Positions 24,852-32,235 of a stretch of DNA of 32,235 bases are shown here, in pieces; positions within the stretch are counted from its first letter, which is position 1; the number at the start of each line of letters is the position of its first letter. A program made the translations under genes and the position numbers. Location of the stretch: positions 1 through 32,235 of the forward strand of contig DASXOZ010000075.1 in the NCBI GenBank assembly GCA_036493895.1, in the 5' to 3' direction. This stretch comes from Candidatus Binatia bacterium. GTDB lineage: Bacteria > Desulfobacterota > Binatia > UBA1149 > CAITLU01. The notes beneath the pieces are model-generated. The model was not told the origin of the DNA, did no database searches, and saw only the letters and a list, made by a program, of their open reading frames with translations.

Positions 24852-25154
24852 ATGATCCGCATCGTCACCCGTCTCTGCGTCGCACCGAAAAACCGGCGCA
24901 GGGTGGCCGAGAACGCCGTCGAGCTGGTGCGCCTGTTCGAGAAGCACGGGCTTCGCAGCGAAGGCGTGTTCGAGAACTTCACCGAGAGCGAGATCGTGCA
25001 CCTGTGGTCGGCGGCCGACATGGCGGCCTACGACGCCGCGACGGTCAGCCTTCGCGGAGATCCGGAATTCCTCGCGTTCGCGGCAGCCGCCGCCGAGCCG
25101 ATCGTCAGCGAGCGCAAGGAATACTGGCGCGCAATCTCAATGACGCGGGGATGA
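24852..25154 (+). CDS. Small dimeric alpha/beta-barrel (NIPSNAP-like) protein
   Basis: 100 aa. AGGAGG lies 8 bases before the ATG at 24852. The sequence has the beta-alpha-beta pattern of the ferredoxin-like dimeric barrel superfamily: IRIVTRLCVAPKNRRRVAEN, VELVRLFEKHG, EGVFENFTESEIVHLWSAAD, and SLRGDPEFLAFAAA. This resembles NIPSNAP domains, which have no confirmed enzyme activity. Probably cytoplasmic. A repeat hairpin lies just after its stop. Confidence 0.65.
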   Translation: MIRIVTRLCVAPKNRRRVAENAVELVRLFEKHGLRSEGVFENFTESEIVHLWSAADMAAYDAATVSLRGDPEFLAFAAAAAEPIVSERKEYWRAISMTRG

Positions 25155-25160
25155 CTCGCG

Positions 25161-25248
25161 TGTAATGGGGTCAGGCACCACAGGAATAGGGTCAGGCACC
25201 AGCCGAATGGGGTCAGGCACTATTCCTCTGGTGCCTGACCCCATTACA
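25161..25248. repeat. REP-like cluster: three 21-bp repeats plus an inverted copy forming a 27-bp-arm hairpin
   Basis: AAT-GGGGTCAGGCACC units start at 25164, 25185 and 25206, 21 bp apart. The right end (25222-25248) is the reverse complement of the left end (25161-25187) with a single mismatch, so the whole forms a long hairpin with a 34-nt loop. It lies between the convergent NIPSNAP-like and nitroreductase genes. Relative of the copies at 1743 and 19782. Confidence 0.9.
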
Positions 25249-25266
25249 GATGGCGCATGTTCCCAG

Positions 25267-25863
25267 CTACCAGCGGTTCCAGTGGACGACGTCGGCAAGG
25301 GGGCGGCGCCGTACCGGGCCGAATGGTTTTTCGGGCCAGCCGAGCGGAATTGTCACCGCGATATGCGCGTCTTCCGGCAGCGCCAGCAGGTTTCGGACCG
25401 CCTTCTCGCACGTCATGTGCCAGGTGGTGAACGTGGCTCCGAGCCCGACGCCCCTTGCCGCCAGCAGCAGGTTCTGGGCGGCCGGGTAGACGGCGGCCCC
25501 GATCCAGTCCTTGCTCGGCGCCGCCGGCGGATAGACGGGGCGGCCGCAGACGAGGATCCACACAGGGACGTCGCCAGCGTGCTCGACGAGGTGATGGGCC
25601 GAGGCCAGAAGCCGCCGCCGCGCGGGATCTCCGTCGGTCGGCACCGGTGGAAGCAGGGGCCTCACCCCATCGCTCAGCATGGTGCCCAAGCGGTGCCGGA
25701 CAGGGTCCTCGCGCACGACGACGAAATCCCACCCCTGGCTGTTCCCGGGGCTCGGCGCGCAGGTCGCAGCCTCGAGCACGGTAGCCAGCAACTGGTCGGG
25801 GATCGGGTCGGGCCGCAGGTGGCGCATCGCCCGACAGGTGCGTATTGCTTCGAGAACATCCAC
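25267..25863 (-). CDS. Nitroreductase-family protein
   Basis: 198 aa, FMN-dependent. The GTG at 25863 gives the classic start VDVLEAIRTCRAMRHLRPDP and has GGCGGAG upstream; an earlier ATG at 25929 would add a non-homologous extension. CAPSPGNSQGWDFVVV carries the FMN phosphate and substrate contacts, and GVGLGATFTTW and PLGWPEKPFGPV are the conserved C-terminal parts. Family members reduce nitro or quinone groups or dehydrogenate with NAD(P)H. Substrate unknown. It is convergent with the REP-like cluster and divergent from the lipoprotein gene at 26029. Confidence 0.88.
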   Translation of the reverse strand: MDVLEAIRTCRAMRHLRPDPIPDQLLATVLEAATCAPSPGNSQGWDFVVVREDPVRHRLGTMLSDGVRPLLPPVPTDGDPARRRLLASAHHLVEHAGDVPVWILVCGRPVYPPAAPSKDWIGAAVYPAAQNLLLAARGVGLGATFTTWHMTCEKAVRNLLALPEDAHIAVTIPLGWPEKPFGPVRRRPLADVVHWNRW

Positions 25864-26028
25864 TGGTTGCTCCGCCGGGCGGCGTCGAATAATGAATCCG
25901 GACACAGACTGCGGCAACTGCCTCGCCATGGCCGCCGGACTGCGCAACGTACTTCCGATGCGCGGCACCGCGCCCCCTCACCGATGCAGTACCCGGCCGC
26001 CGGCAGCATCGACCCAACAGGAGATCTC

Positions 26029-26526
26029 ATGAAGAAGACCGTTTTGGTTGCCGCCCTATGTTCGCTGTCTTTCGCTGCGTGCTTCGGCAGCGCTCCCGCC
26101 CTGAAGGCGCCGAAGATCACCGAAGCCCGCGCAACCATGGCCAAGATCGGAGGCCGCCCGCTGCCCGTCTTCGAGTTCAGCGCCAAGGTCGAGGACCAGG
26201 AAAACAAGATCGTCGCGGCCCGGGCCTTCGTCTCGACGACCGGCGCTCTCTACAAGCAGGGCGAGAAGGGTTACGAGCTCGTCGAGCCGAAGCCGCTGGA
26301 GGCCGAGTACGTCGCCAACGTCAGCCAGGTGCGTGCGACAGTCGACCCCGCCAAGGAAGAGGCGCTCGCCACTCACCTGAACGAAGACAGCTCCACCGTC
26401 GCGTTCCAGATCGAAGTCGACTGGACGGCGCCGGACAGCACCGAGAAGCACTCCACGCGCTCGATGGTCTTCGAGAGTGACCACGACACGATCGCAACGG
26501 CCGGCGAGGCCAAAGAGATCAAGTAG
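26029..26526 (+). CDS. Lipoprotein of unknown function
   Basis: 165 aa. CAGGAGAT stands before the ATG. The signal peptide ends in a lipobox (LSFAAC, Cys18). The mature part has no recognised family; it contains RATMAKIGGRPLPVFEFSAK and EVDWTAPDSTEKHSTRSMVF, suggesting a small beta-rich domain. Two hairpins follow at 26537 and beyond. A lone gene by spacing. Confidence 0.75.
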   Translation: MKKTVLVAALCSLSFAACFGSAPALKAPKITEARATMAKIGGRPLPVFEFSAKVEDQENKIVAARAFVSTTGALYKQGEKGYELVEPKPLEAEYVANVSQVRATVDPAKEEALATHLNEDSSTVAFQIEVDWTAPDSTEKHSTRSMVFESDHDTIATAGEAKEIK

Positions 26527-26536
26527 ACATCGGCGT

Positions 26537-26564
26537 TGCGCCCGGCCAGCCGCGGCCGGGCGCA
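26537..26564. terminator. Perfect 11-bp hairpin after the lipoprotein gene
   Basis: TGCGCCCGGCC (26537-26547) pairs fully with GGCCGGGCGCA (26554-26564), loop AGCCGC. It begins 11 bp after the stop codon. No T-run, but it is the strongest stem in the gap; a terminator is likely. Confidence 0.6.
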
Positions 26565-26653
26565 GCCACCCTTCCGGGGCAGCCTTTCGGGCGGCCCCTG
26601 CCCTTTCCGTCGGCACACCGCTAAGATGCCCCCCGGGGGTTCGGAGGGGAGCC

Positions 26654-27106
26654 TTGTCCAAGGACGCCAAGCCATACGTCGTGCTGATGGCCGACGACGA
26701 CGAGGATGATCGCCTGCTGGCACGCGACGCCTTCGACGACTGCGGCGTGGACGTCGATCTTCGTTTCGTCGAGGACGGAGTCGAGCTGCTCGACTACCTG
26801 CACGCGCACGGACCCTGGACCGACTCTCCGCGCCCTTCGCTGATCATCCTCGATCTGAACATGCCCCGGAAGGACGGTCGCGAAGCGCTGGCGGCGATCA
26901 AGGAAAATCCTTCGCTCCGCCGCATCCCCGTCGTGGTCCTGACCACGTCGAAAGCCGAGGAGGACGTGCTGCGTAGCTACGATCTCGGCGTCAGCTCCTT
27001 CATCAGCAAGCCGGTCAGCTACGCGTCGCTGCTCGCGCTCGTACGCACGCTGTCGCACTACTGGTTCGAGACGGTGCGCCTGCCCGGGCACGCCCCCGCC
27101 AAATAG
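26654..27106 (+). CDS. Single-domain response regulator (Rcp1-like)
   Basis: 150 aa. The start is a TTG at 26654 preceded by GGAGGGGAG, a strong ribosome binding site; no ATG is as well placed. Receiver marks: ADDDEDD (acid pocket), LIILDLNMPRKDG with phospho-acceptor Asp67, VVVLTTSK and SKPV with Lys119. The NxxP after the Asp and the length match the Rcp1-like regulators that partner phytochrome-type kinases. No output domain: it probably relays phosphate. It faces the kinase gene 27113-28312 with only 6 bp between stops, and that kinase is the likely partner. Confidence 0.92.
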   Translation: MSKDAKPYVVLMADDDEDDRLLARDAFDDCGVDVDLRFVEDGVELLDYLHAHGPWTDSPRPSLIILDLNMPRKDGREALAAIKENPSLRRIPVVVLTTSKAEEDVLRSYDLGVSSFISKPVSYASLLALVRTLSHYWFETVRLPGHAPAK

Positions 27107-27112
27107 GAACGT

Positions 27113-28312
<1,200 letters not shown>

Positions 28313-28448
28313 GACGACACCCGCGAGCGAGGCGGAAGACTAGCCTTGCCGGGGGAGTCGCGCCACCACTGTCTGGGCGCTGCCATCGAGCCGCCTCGCT
28401 AGCCGCGTCGCTTGCCTGACCGACCGGAGTCCAGTTCCGCTCCGATGG

Positions 28449-29795
28449 CTATGGGGCCGCCGGCTTCGGCGGATCTGCTGCCGCGGGTGCATCGTTGGCC
28501 GCTCCGCTGGCAGCGCCGCCCTGCGCTGGCAGAACGGCCGGCGCTTCGTGCGCCTCGGCCTTCGCGCCCTTTTCCCTGGCAGGTTTGCCGGGTGCCGATG
28601 GAGGCACGGCGGCCGGCGACGTCGCTGCGGCGGCCTGCTCGGCCGCGTTGACAGCCGAGAAATCGCCCTTCAGCTCGGCAGCCGTCGGCGGATGGCAATG
28701 GCCCTGGACCGTGTAGAGCATCTCGCGGCACGTGTCGTAGTTGCGGCCTGCGCACATTCTCTGCGCCCAGGTCTCCCCGGCGAGCTGCGCCATCGCATCC
28801 GGTACCGCGTCGCAGAAGTGCTCGGTCTTCTTCGATTTGGCCATGCACGCGCGGGCGAAGACGCGAGCCCAGTACTTGCACCGGTCGTCGCGGCAGCGGT
28901 CCTGGCGCCCGTGTCCTTCGAGCAGGCAACCGGACTCGTCGCTGTCCTGCGCAAACTCGAATGCCTCTTGTACCTGGCTCTTCGCGTAGGCGTCGAGGCC
29001 GTCGAAGTTGACGATCGGCTTGGCCGTTTCGGGATACACTTTGGGGCCGGCGTTCCTGCGATGCTCACTGTCGAGGATGTTGAAATCGGCGAAGACTCCC
29101 GCCTGGCCGCCGTCGTTCTTGGCTTCCTTGACGTCGGGCTTGGCGATGTCCATGTGGATCGGCTTCTTGAACAGGATCTTCGTCAGCCACACGACGTCGG
29201 TCTGCGCGAATCCCGTTGCGATCGCGCCCATCCAGACCGCCACACCGACCACGACGGCGCCGACGCACGAGCACGCGACGACGAACTGCATCATTCGCGG
29301 GTTGATGCGCGTGCGCCAGTCAGCGCCCGGGCTGAATCCCTGTTTGAACGCCTGGATCGACAGCGCACCGAAATAGCCGTTGAGGATGAGGAACAGCGCA
29401 ACCGGCGCCAGCGCCATGCGCAGGTACGTCAGGATGTGATCGCTCGCGCTGCCGTGGTCCAGCATCTCGGGAAGGTGGTACGCGAGCATCACCAGGTCAC
29501 CGACCACGAGGGCGGCCGAGCCGAGCATCGGCCCGGGCGTTCGCGAAACGGCAAGGGCGGCCAGCAGGATGCCGGCAAAGCCTGCAGCGATATCCCAGAA
29601 AGCCGGAGCGACGTTGGCGATGCCGGCCATGTCGATGGTGCCGAAGATGAAAATCAGCACCGACCAGACTGCGACGACGCGGATGCCGAGCGTGCTGCGC
29701 TCCTTGGCCTCCGCGTAGACCTTGGCAACACCGCTGCGCAGGTCGTGGGCCTGCCAGCCTTCCTCCATCATTTCCTGCTGGTTGTCGTTGGCCAT
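28449..29795 (-). CDS. Multi-helix membrane protein with Cys-rich C-terminal domain
   Basis: 448 aa. Five predicted membrane helices at about 38-60, 65-84, 89-107, 122-147 and 168-194. Then a soluble region to about 385, with a Cys-rich part (SGCLLEGHGRQDRCRDDRCK, ACMAK, FCDAVP, MCAGRNYDTC) giving about nine Cys, followed by an Ala/Pro-rich tail. No family is recognised. It begins 5 bp after the acyl-CoA synthetase stop on the same strand, so it is coupled to it. The Cys-rich domain is probably extracytoplasmic and may stabilise by disulfides; a role beside a fatty-acyl activating enzyme is not evident. Confidence 0.75.
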   Translation of the reverse strand: MANDNQQEMMEEGWQAHDLRSGVAKVYAEAKERSTLGIRVVAVWSVLIFIFGTIDMAGIANVAPAFWDIAAGFAGILLAALAVSRTPGPMLGSAALVVGDLVMLAYHLPEMLDHGSASDHILTYLRMALAPVALFLILNGYFGALSIQAFKQGFSPGADWRTRINPRMMQFVVACSCVGAVVVGVAVWMGAIATGFAQTDVVWLTKILFKKPIHMDIAKPDVKEAKNDGGQAGVFADFNILDSEHRRNAGPKVYPETAKPIVNFDGLDAYAKSQVQEAFEFAQDSDESGCLLEGHGRQDRCRDDRCKYWARVFARACMAKSKKTEHFCDAVPDAMAQLAGETWAQRMCAGRNYDTCREMLYTVQGHCHPPTAAELKGDFSAVNAAEQAAAATSPAAVPPSAPGKPAREKGAKAEAHEAPAVLPAQGGAASGAANDAPAAADPPKPAAP

Positions 29796-29800
29796 ACGGC

Positions 29801-31621
29801 TCAGCGTTCCAGCAGCGGCAGCCGCTCGGCCTTGGCGAACTGCTCGCGAAGGCGCGCATAGTCGGCGTCGGTCATCGCGCGAAACGCCGAGTCTCCGCGC
29901 GCGCGCAGGAACAGAGGATCCTGCACCCTGGCAGGCTGGAAATGCACGGCCTTGAGATTACGCACGAGGATCTTCTGGGTTCCGGTGTAGTCGAAGTCGC
30001 CGACGATACGCACGTAGTCGGGGAACCATTTCCGGTCCATGCCGCCGTTTACCACCTGGCGCTCGCAGAAATCGAAGAACCCGGCGGGGTCGAAACGGGC
30101 GCCCTCCCGCATCTTGAGCGCGACCATCACGTGCTCGTCCGAGATGGCGCACGGCACTCCGAAGGCAGCAGCGAGCGCAACGTCGGGATGCTCCTGCAGC
30201 AGGCGCGCGACCTGCAGCGCCGAGAAGTTCTCGCCGTCCTTGCGGATCCAGTCGTCGGTACGGCCGTCGAAAAACAGGTAGCGCTTGTCGTCGCGCAGCA
30301 GGACGTGGCCGAGATCGCCGGAATGGTAGACGCCGTCACGGTACTTCTGCGTGTTGGCCGACGCGTTGTCGAAGTAGCCCTGGAAAAGCGCCGTATCCTC
30401 GGCGATGCGGCAGATCTCTCCCACCGCTTCGTCGTAGTTGAGGATGAGTCCGTCGGCGGAGATGTTCGCAGGAGGACATTCCCTGCCGGCCGGATCGAGA
30501 ATCCTCACCGCAGGATCGTGCACCTCTCCGACGCTTCCGCGAGGGTCGCCCCTTAGCCGGTACGTCGAGATGGCCGCCTCGGTCGAGCCGTACAACTCGT
30601 ACATGTCGTCGAGGCCGAGCCAGTCGATGAAGCGGTCGATGTCCGGCGGCGAAGCGCCGTTGCCGATCGCGTAACGAAGGCGGTTGGACGGATGGTTGGT
30701 CACCTCGGCGCGGAGCCTGCCCAGGTCGCCGCCATACTGCTTCTCGAGGGCCTGCAGAACGTAGTGCACAGGCTCGCCAACGTAGTTCCAGTACGTCACG
30801 CCGTGGCGCAGCACATCGGGCACGAAGCCCGAGGCCGAGAAACGCTCGCGCATCGCCAGGCTGGCTCCGACCCAGAAGCACGGCATGAAGCCGATGAACA
30901 TCGAGTTGGAATGGAACAGCGGCATGCACGTGTAGCCGCAGGAGTCGCGGCCGAGCTCGAGGCGGGACGACACGCCTATGCCGGTCGCGCAAAGCTTGAA
31001 GTGGTTGTTGATGATGCCCTTGGGCAGTCCCGTCGTTCCCGAAGTGTAGATGATCATCAGGCCGGTGCCGGGATTCACGTCGGCTTCGGGATACGCAAGG
31101 CTCGTGCCCGACGAAGCGACTTCGGCCTCCATGCACGCGAGGTAGTTGGCACCGCGCGGAATCTCTCCGCCGCCGGTCGGCATGAACAGGATGTTCTCCG
31201 GCGCGACGTGCGCAAGATCGCCCCTTACCTTTTCGACTTCCTCGCGAAAACGCTCGTCGACGACGACGACCCCGGCGCGCGACTGGTTGAGCACACCCGC
31301 AAGCGTTGCTCCGCGAAGGCCCGTGTTGACGCCGAAAAGCGTAAGCCCGGCAATCCCGCAGCCGCCGTACAGTGAAAGCAGCTCGAGGTGGTTCTCGAGC
31401 AGCATCGCGACGTGGCCGGGCCGGGAATTACCGATGGAGCCGAGGCGCCCGAGCAGGAAATGGGCGTTGCGCGTCGCTTCGTCGCGGAACTGGCCGTACG
31501 TCCACGTACGGTCGTTCTGGCGCAGCAGAACGCGACCGTTCACCTCGCGGTGGTCGGCCCGTGCCTGGATCTGGTCGCGCAGAGTGTAGTTGGCCTCGAA
31601 CTCGAAAGGCTGGTCAGACAC
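29801..31621 (-). CDS. FATP/very-long-chain-type acyl-CoA synthetase (AMP-binding)
   Basis: 606 aa. GTG at 31621 is preceded by GGAGGGGAAG and starts the homologous part. AMP-binding motifs: IIYTSGTTGLPKG (190-202), YELYGSTEA (341-349), and the late GENFSALQVARLL and FDYTGTQKILVRNLK with the catalytic Lys. The spacing and the FFDGRTDDWIRKDGENF stretch fit the FATP/FadD17-like branch that activates long or very-long-chain or bile-acid/sterol-side-chain acids. Likely first gene of an operon with the membrane protein. Substrate not provable from sequence; sterol or long-chain fatty acid use is inference from family. Confidence 0.9.
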   Translation of the reverse strand: MSDQPFEFEANYTLRDQIQARADHREVNGRVLLRQNDRTWTYGQFRDEATRNAHFLLGRLGSIGNSRPGHVAMLLENHLELLSLYGGCGIAGLTLFGVNTGLRGATLAGVLNQSRAGVVVVDERFREEVEKVRGDLAHVAPENILFMPTGGGEIPRGANYLACMEAEVASSGTSLAYPEADVNPGTGLMIIYTSGTTGLPKGIINNHFKLCATGIGVSSRLELGRDSCGYTCMPLFHSNSMFIGFMPCFWVGASLAMRERFSASGFVPDVLRHGVTYWNYVGEPVHYVLQALEKQYGGDLGRLRAEVTNHPSNRLRYAIGNGASPPDIDRFIDWLGLDDMYELYGSTEAAISTYRLRGDPRGSVGEVHDPAVRILDPAGRECPPANISADGLILNYDEAVGEICRIAEDTALFQGYFDNASANTQKYRDGVYHSGDLGHVLLRDDKRYLFFDGRTDDWIRKDGENFSALQVARLLQEHPDVALAAAFGVPCAISDEHVMVALKMREGARFDPAGFFDFCERQVVNGGMDRKWFPDYVRIVGDFDYTGTQKILVRNLKAVHFQPARVQDPLFLRARGDSAFRAMTDADYARLREQFAKAERLPLLER

Positions 31622-31773
31622 CCGGATTCTTCCCCTCCGACAACGTCCCGCCTGCCCCGCAGCGCCGTCGCGTCCGGCGACGATACACGGCCGCTGGAGG
31701 CGGAGCCAGAGCGCCGGCGGCGTACTCTTTCTACCAGACTGCCAGCCTACCAGGCCTTCAGGCCTTGACGCTT

Positions 31774-32235
31774 TCAGGCTGTCCCGGCGGCTGGCGCCTC
31801 GTAGTCGGACGCGGTGCGCCGTGGAACCGGCAGGCGGAAGCGGAACGTCGCGCCCTCGCCCTTTCGCCCTTCGGCCGACACTGCTCCCCCGGGGCGGCGA
31901 ATGATGCGGTCGACGGTGGCTAGGCCGATGCCCGAGCCTTCGAACTCGTCGCTCCTGTGCAGGCGCGAGAAAGGCCGGAACAGCTTGCCGGCAAGGCCCG
32001 GATCGAAACCGCTGCCGTCGTCGCGGACGAAATAGACGACCGAGTCGCCGGTCCTCTCTTCGACTCCGAACTCGATGCGCGCCGATTCCTTCTGGGCTGT
32101 GTACTTGAACGCGTTGCCGAGAAGATTCTGCACGACGAGACGAAGCAGGCCCGGATCCCCCCACGCGAGAAGTCCGTCCCCGATCGACCAGTCGACCTGG
32201 CGCTGCGGTGCCGCGGCGCGCAGGTCGTCGACAAC
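31774..32235 (-). CDS. Histidine kinase C-terminal part (HATPase domain; enters from beyond window)
   Basis: 153 residues, open to the right edge. It contains the ATP-binding half only: the N box (VVQNLLGNAFKYTAQ), the DDGSGFDPG G1 box and EGSGIGLATV G2 box, and ends with LPVPRRTASDYEAP. The PFSRLHRSDEFEGSGIGL form is that of phytochrome-type kinases, like the one at 27113. The phospho-acceptor His and sensor lie outside the window. The N-terminal extent cannot be known. It is upstream of the acyl-CoA synthetase gene on the same strand, separated by 152 bp. Confidence 0.85.
   Translation of the reverse strand, partial: VVDDLRAAAPQRQVDWSIGDGLLAWGDPGLLRLVVQNLLGNAFKYTAQKESARIEFGVEERTGDSVVYFVRDDGSGFDPGLAGKLFRPFSRLHRSDEFEGSGIGLATVDRIIRRPGGAVSAEGRKGEGATFRFRLPVPRRTASDYEAPAAGTA

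Noticed and set aside
22541..25248. Possible CRISPR from the several tandem repeats
   Set aside because: Units of 11, 19 and 21 bp are directly abutting with no unique spacers, and there are no cas genes.
28326..28400. Inverted repeat AGCGAGGCGG / CCGCCTCGCT upstream of the REC-kinase
   Set aside because: Arms of 10 bp are 55 bp apart in GC-rich DNA; pairing at this distance is expected by chance.

Overview
High-GC bacterial chromosome fragment. Gene density, ribosome binding sites and gene content suit an uncultured Deltaproteobacteria-like lineage: many secreted Cys-rich or dockerin-like proteins, a Neverland/KshA-type Rieske oxygenase, a Chloroflexus-type malyl-CoA lyase, LL-diaminopimelate aminotransferase, and response-regulator/histidine-kinase sets. 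A Binatota/Desulfobacterota-like origin is an inference; no marker gene here proves it.

Layout. 1-7.6 kb: edge of a membrane protein gene, a lipoprotein of the alkaline phosphatase superfamily, an O-methyltransferase, two secreted proteins sharing a dockerin-like module, a frameshifted DUF2231 membrane protein, a YghU-type glutathione transferase, and a secreted Cys-repeat protein. 7.6-12.7 kb: an accessory zone of gene fragments and repeats with a small secreted protein, a phage-type HTH protein, a beta-propeller protein, and a chimeric ORF ending in a serine-recombinase C-terminus that abuts tRNA-Glu; a tRNA-Lys/tRNA-Glu pair closes it. A 16-bp sequence spanning the tRNA-Glu 3' end recurs 3.2 kb away, so the zone looks like decayed, perhaps tandem, integrations at that tRNA.

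12.9-17.2 kb: EVE-domain protein and a small-molecule or protein methyltransferase (+), then a Rieske oxygenase coupled to a short-chain dehydrogenase (-), divergent from a phosphotriesterase-family hydrolase (+). 17.3-20.9 kb (-): malyl-CoA lyase, the two subunits of an ADP-forming-type CoA ligase, and a tiny 4Fe-4S ferredoxin-like protein, probably one operon that activates a C4/C5 dicarboxylate to its CoA ester and cleaves it to acetyl- or propionyl-CoA plus glyoxylate or pyruvate. 21.0-25.2 kb: amidohydrolase lipoprotein, dapL, a second SDR, a small dimeric alpha/beta-barrel protein. 25.2-32.2 kb: nitroreductase, lipoprotein, Rcp1-like response regulator facing a REC-histidine kinase, then a minus-strand run of an FATP-like acyl-CoA synthetase, a coupled membrane protein and the C-terminus of another histidine kinase.

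Three intergenic spots carry related GGGGTCAGGC/GGGGTCAGAC repeats that form hairpins (REP-like). Several compact tandem repeats (11 bp before dapL, 19 bp after it) are also present. No CRISPR array, intact transposase or rRNA is seen.
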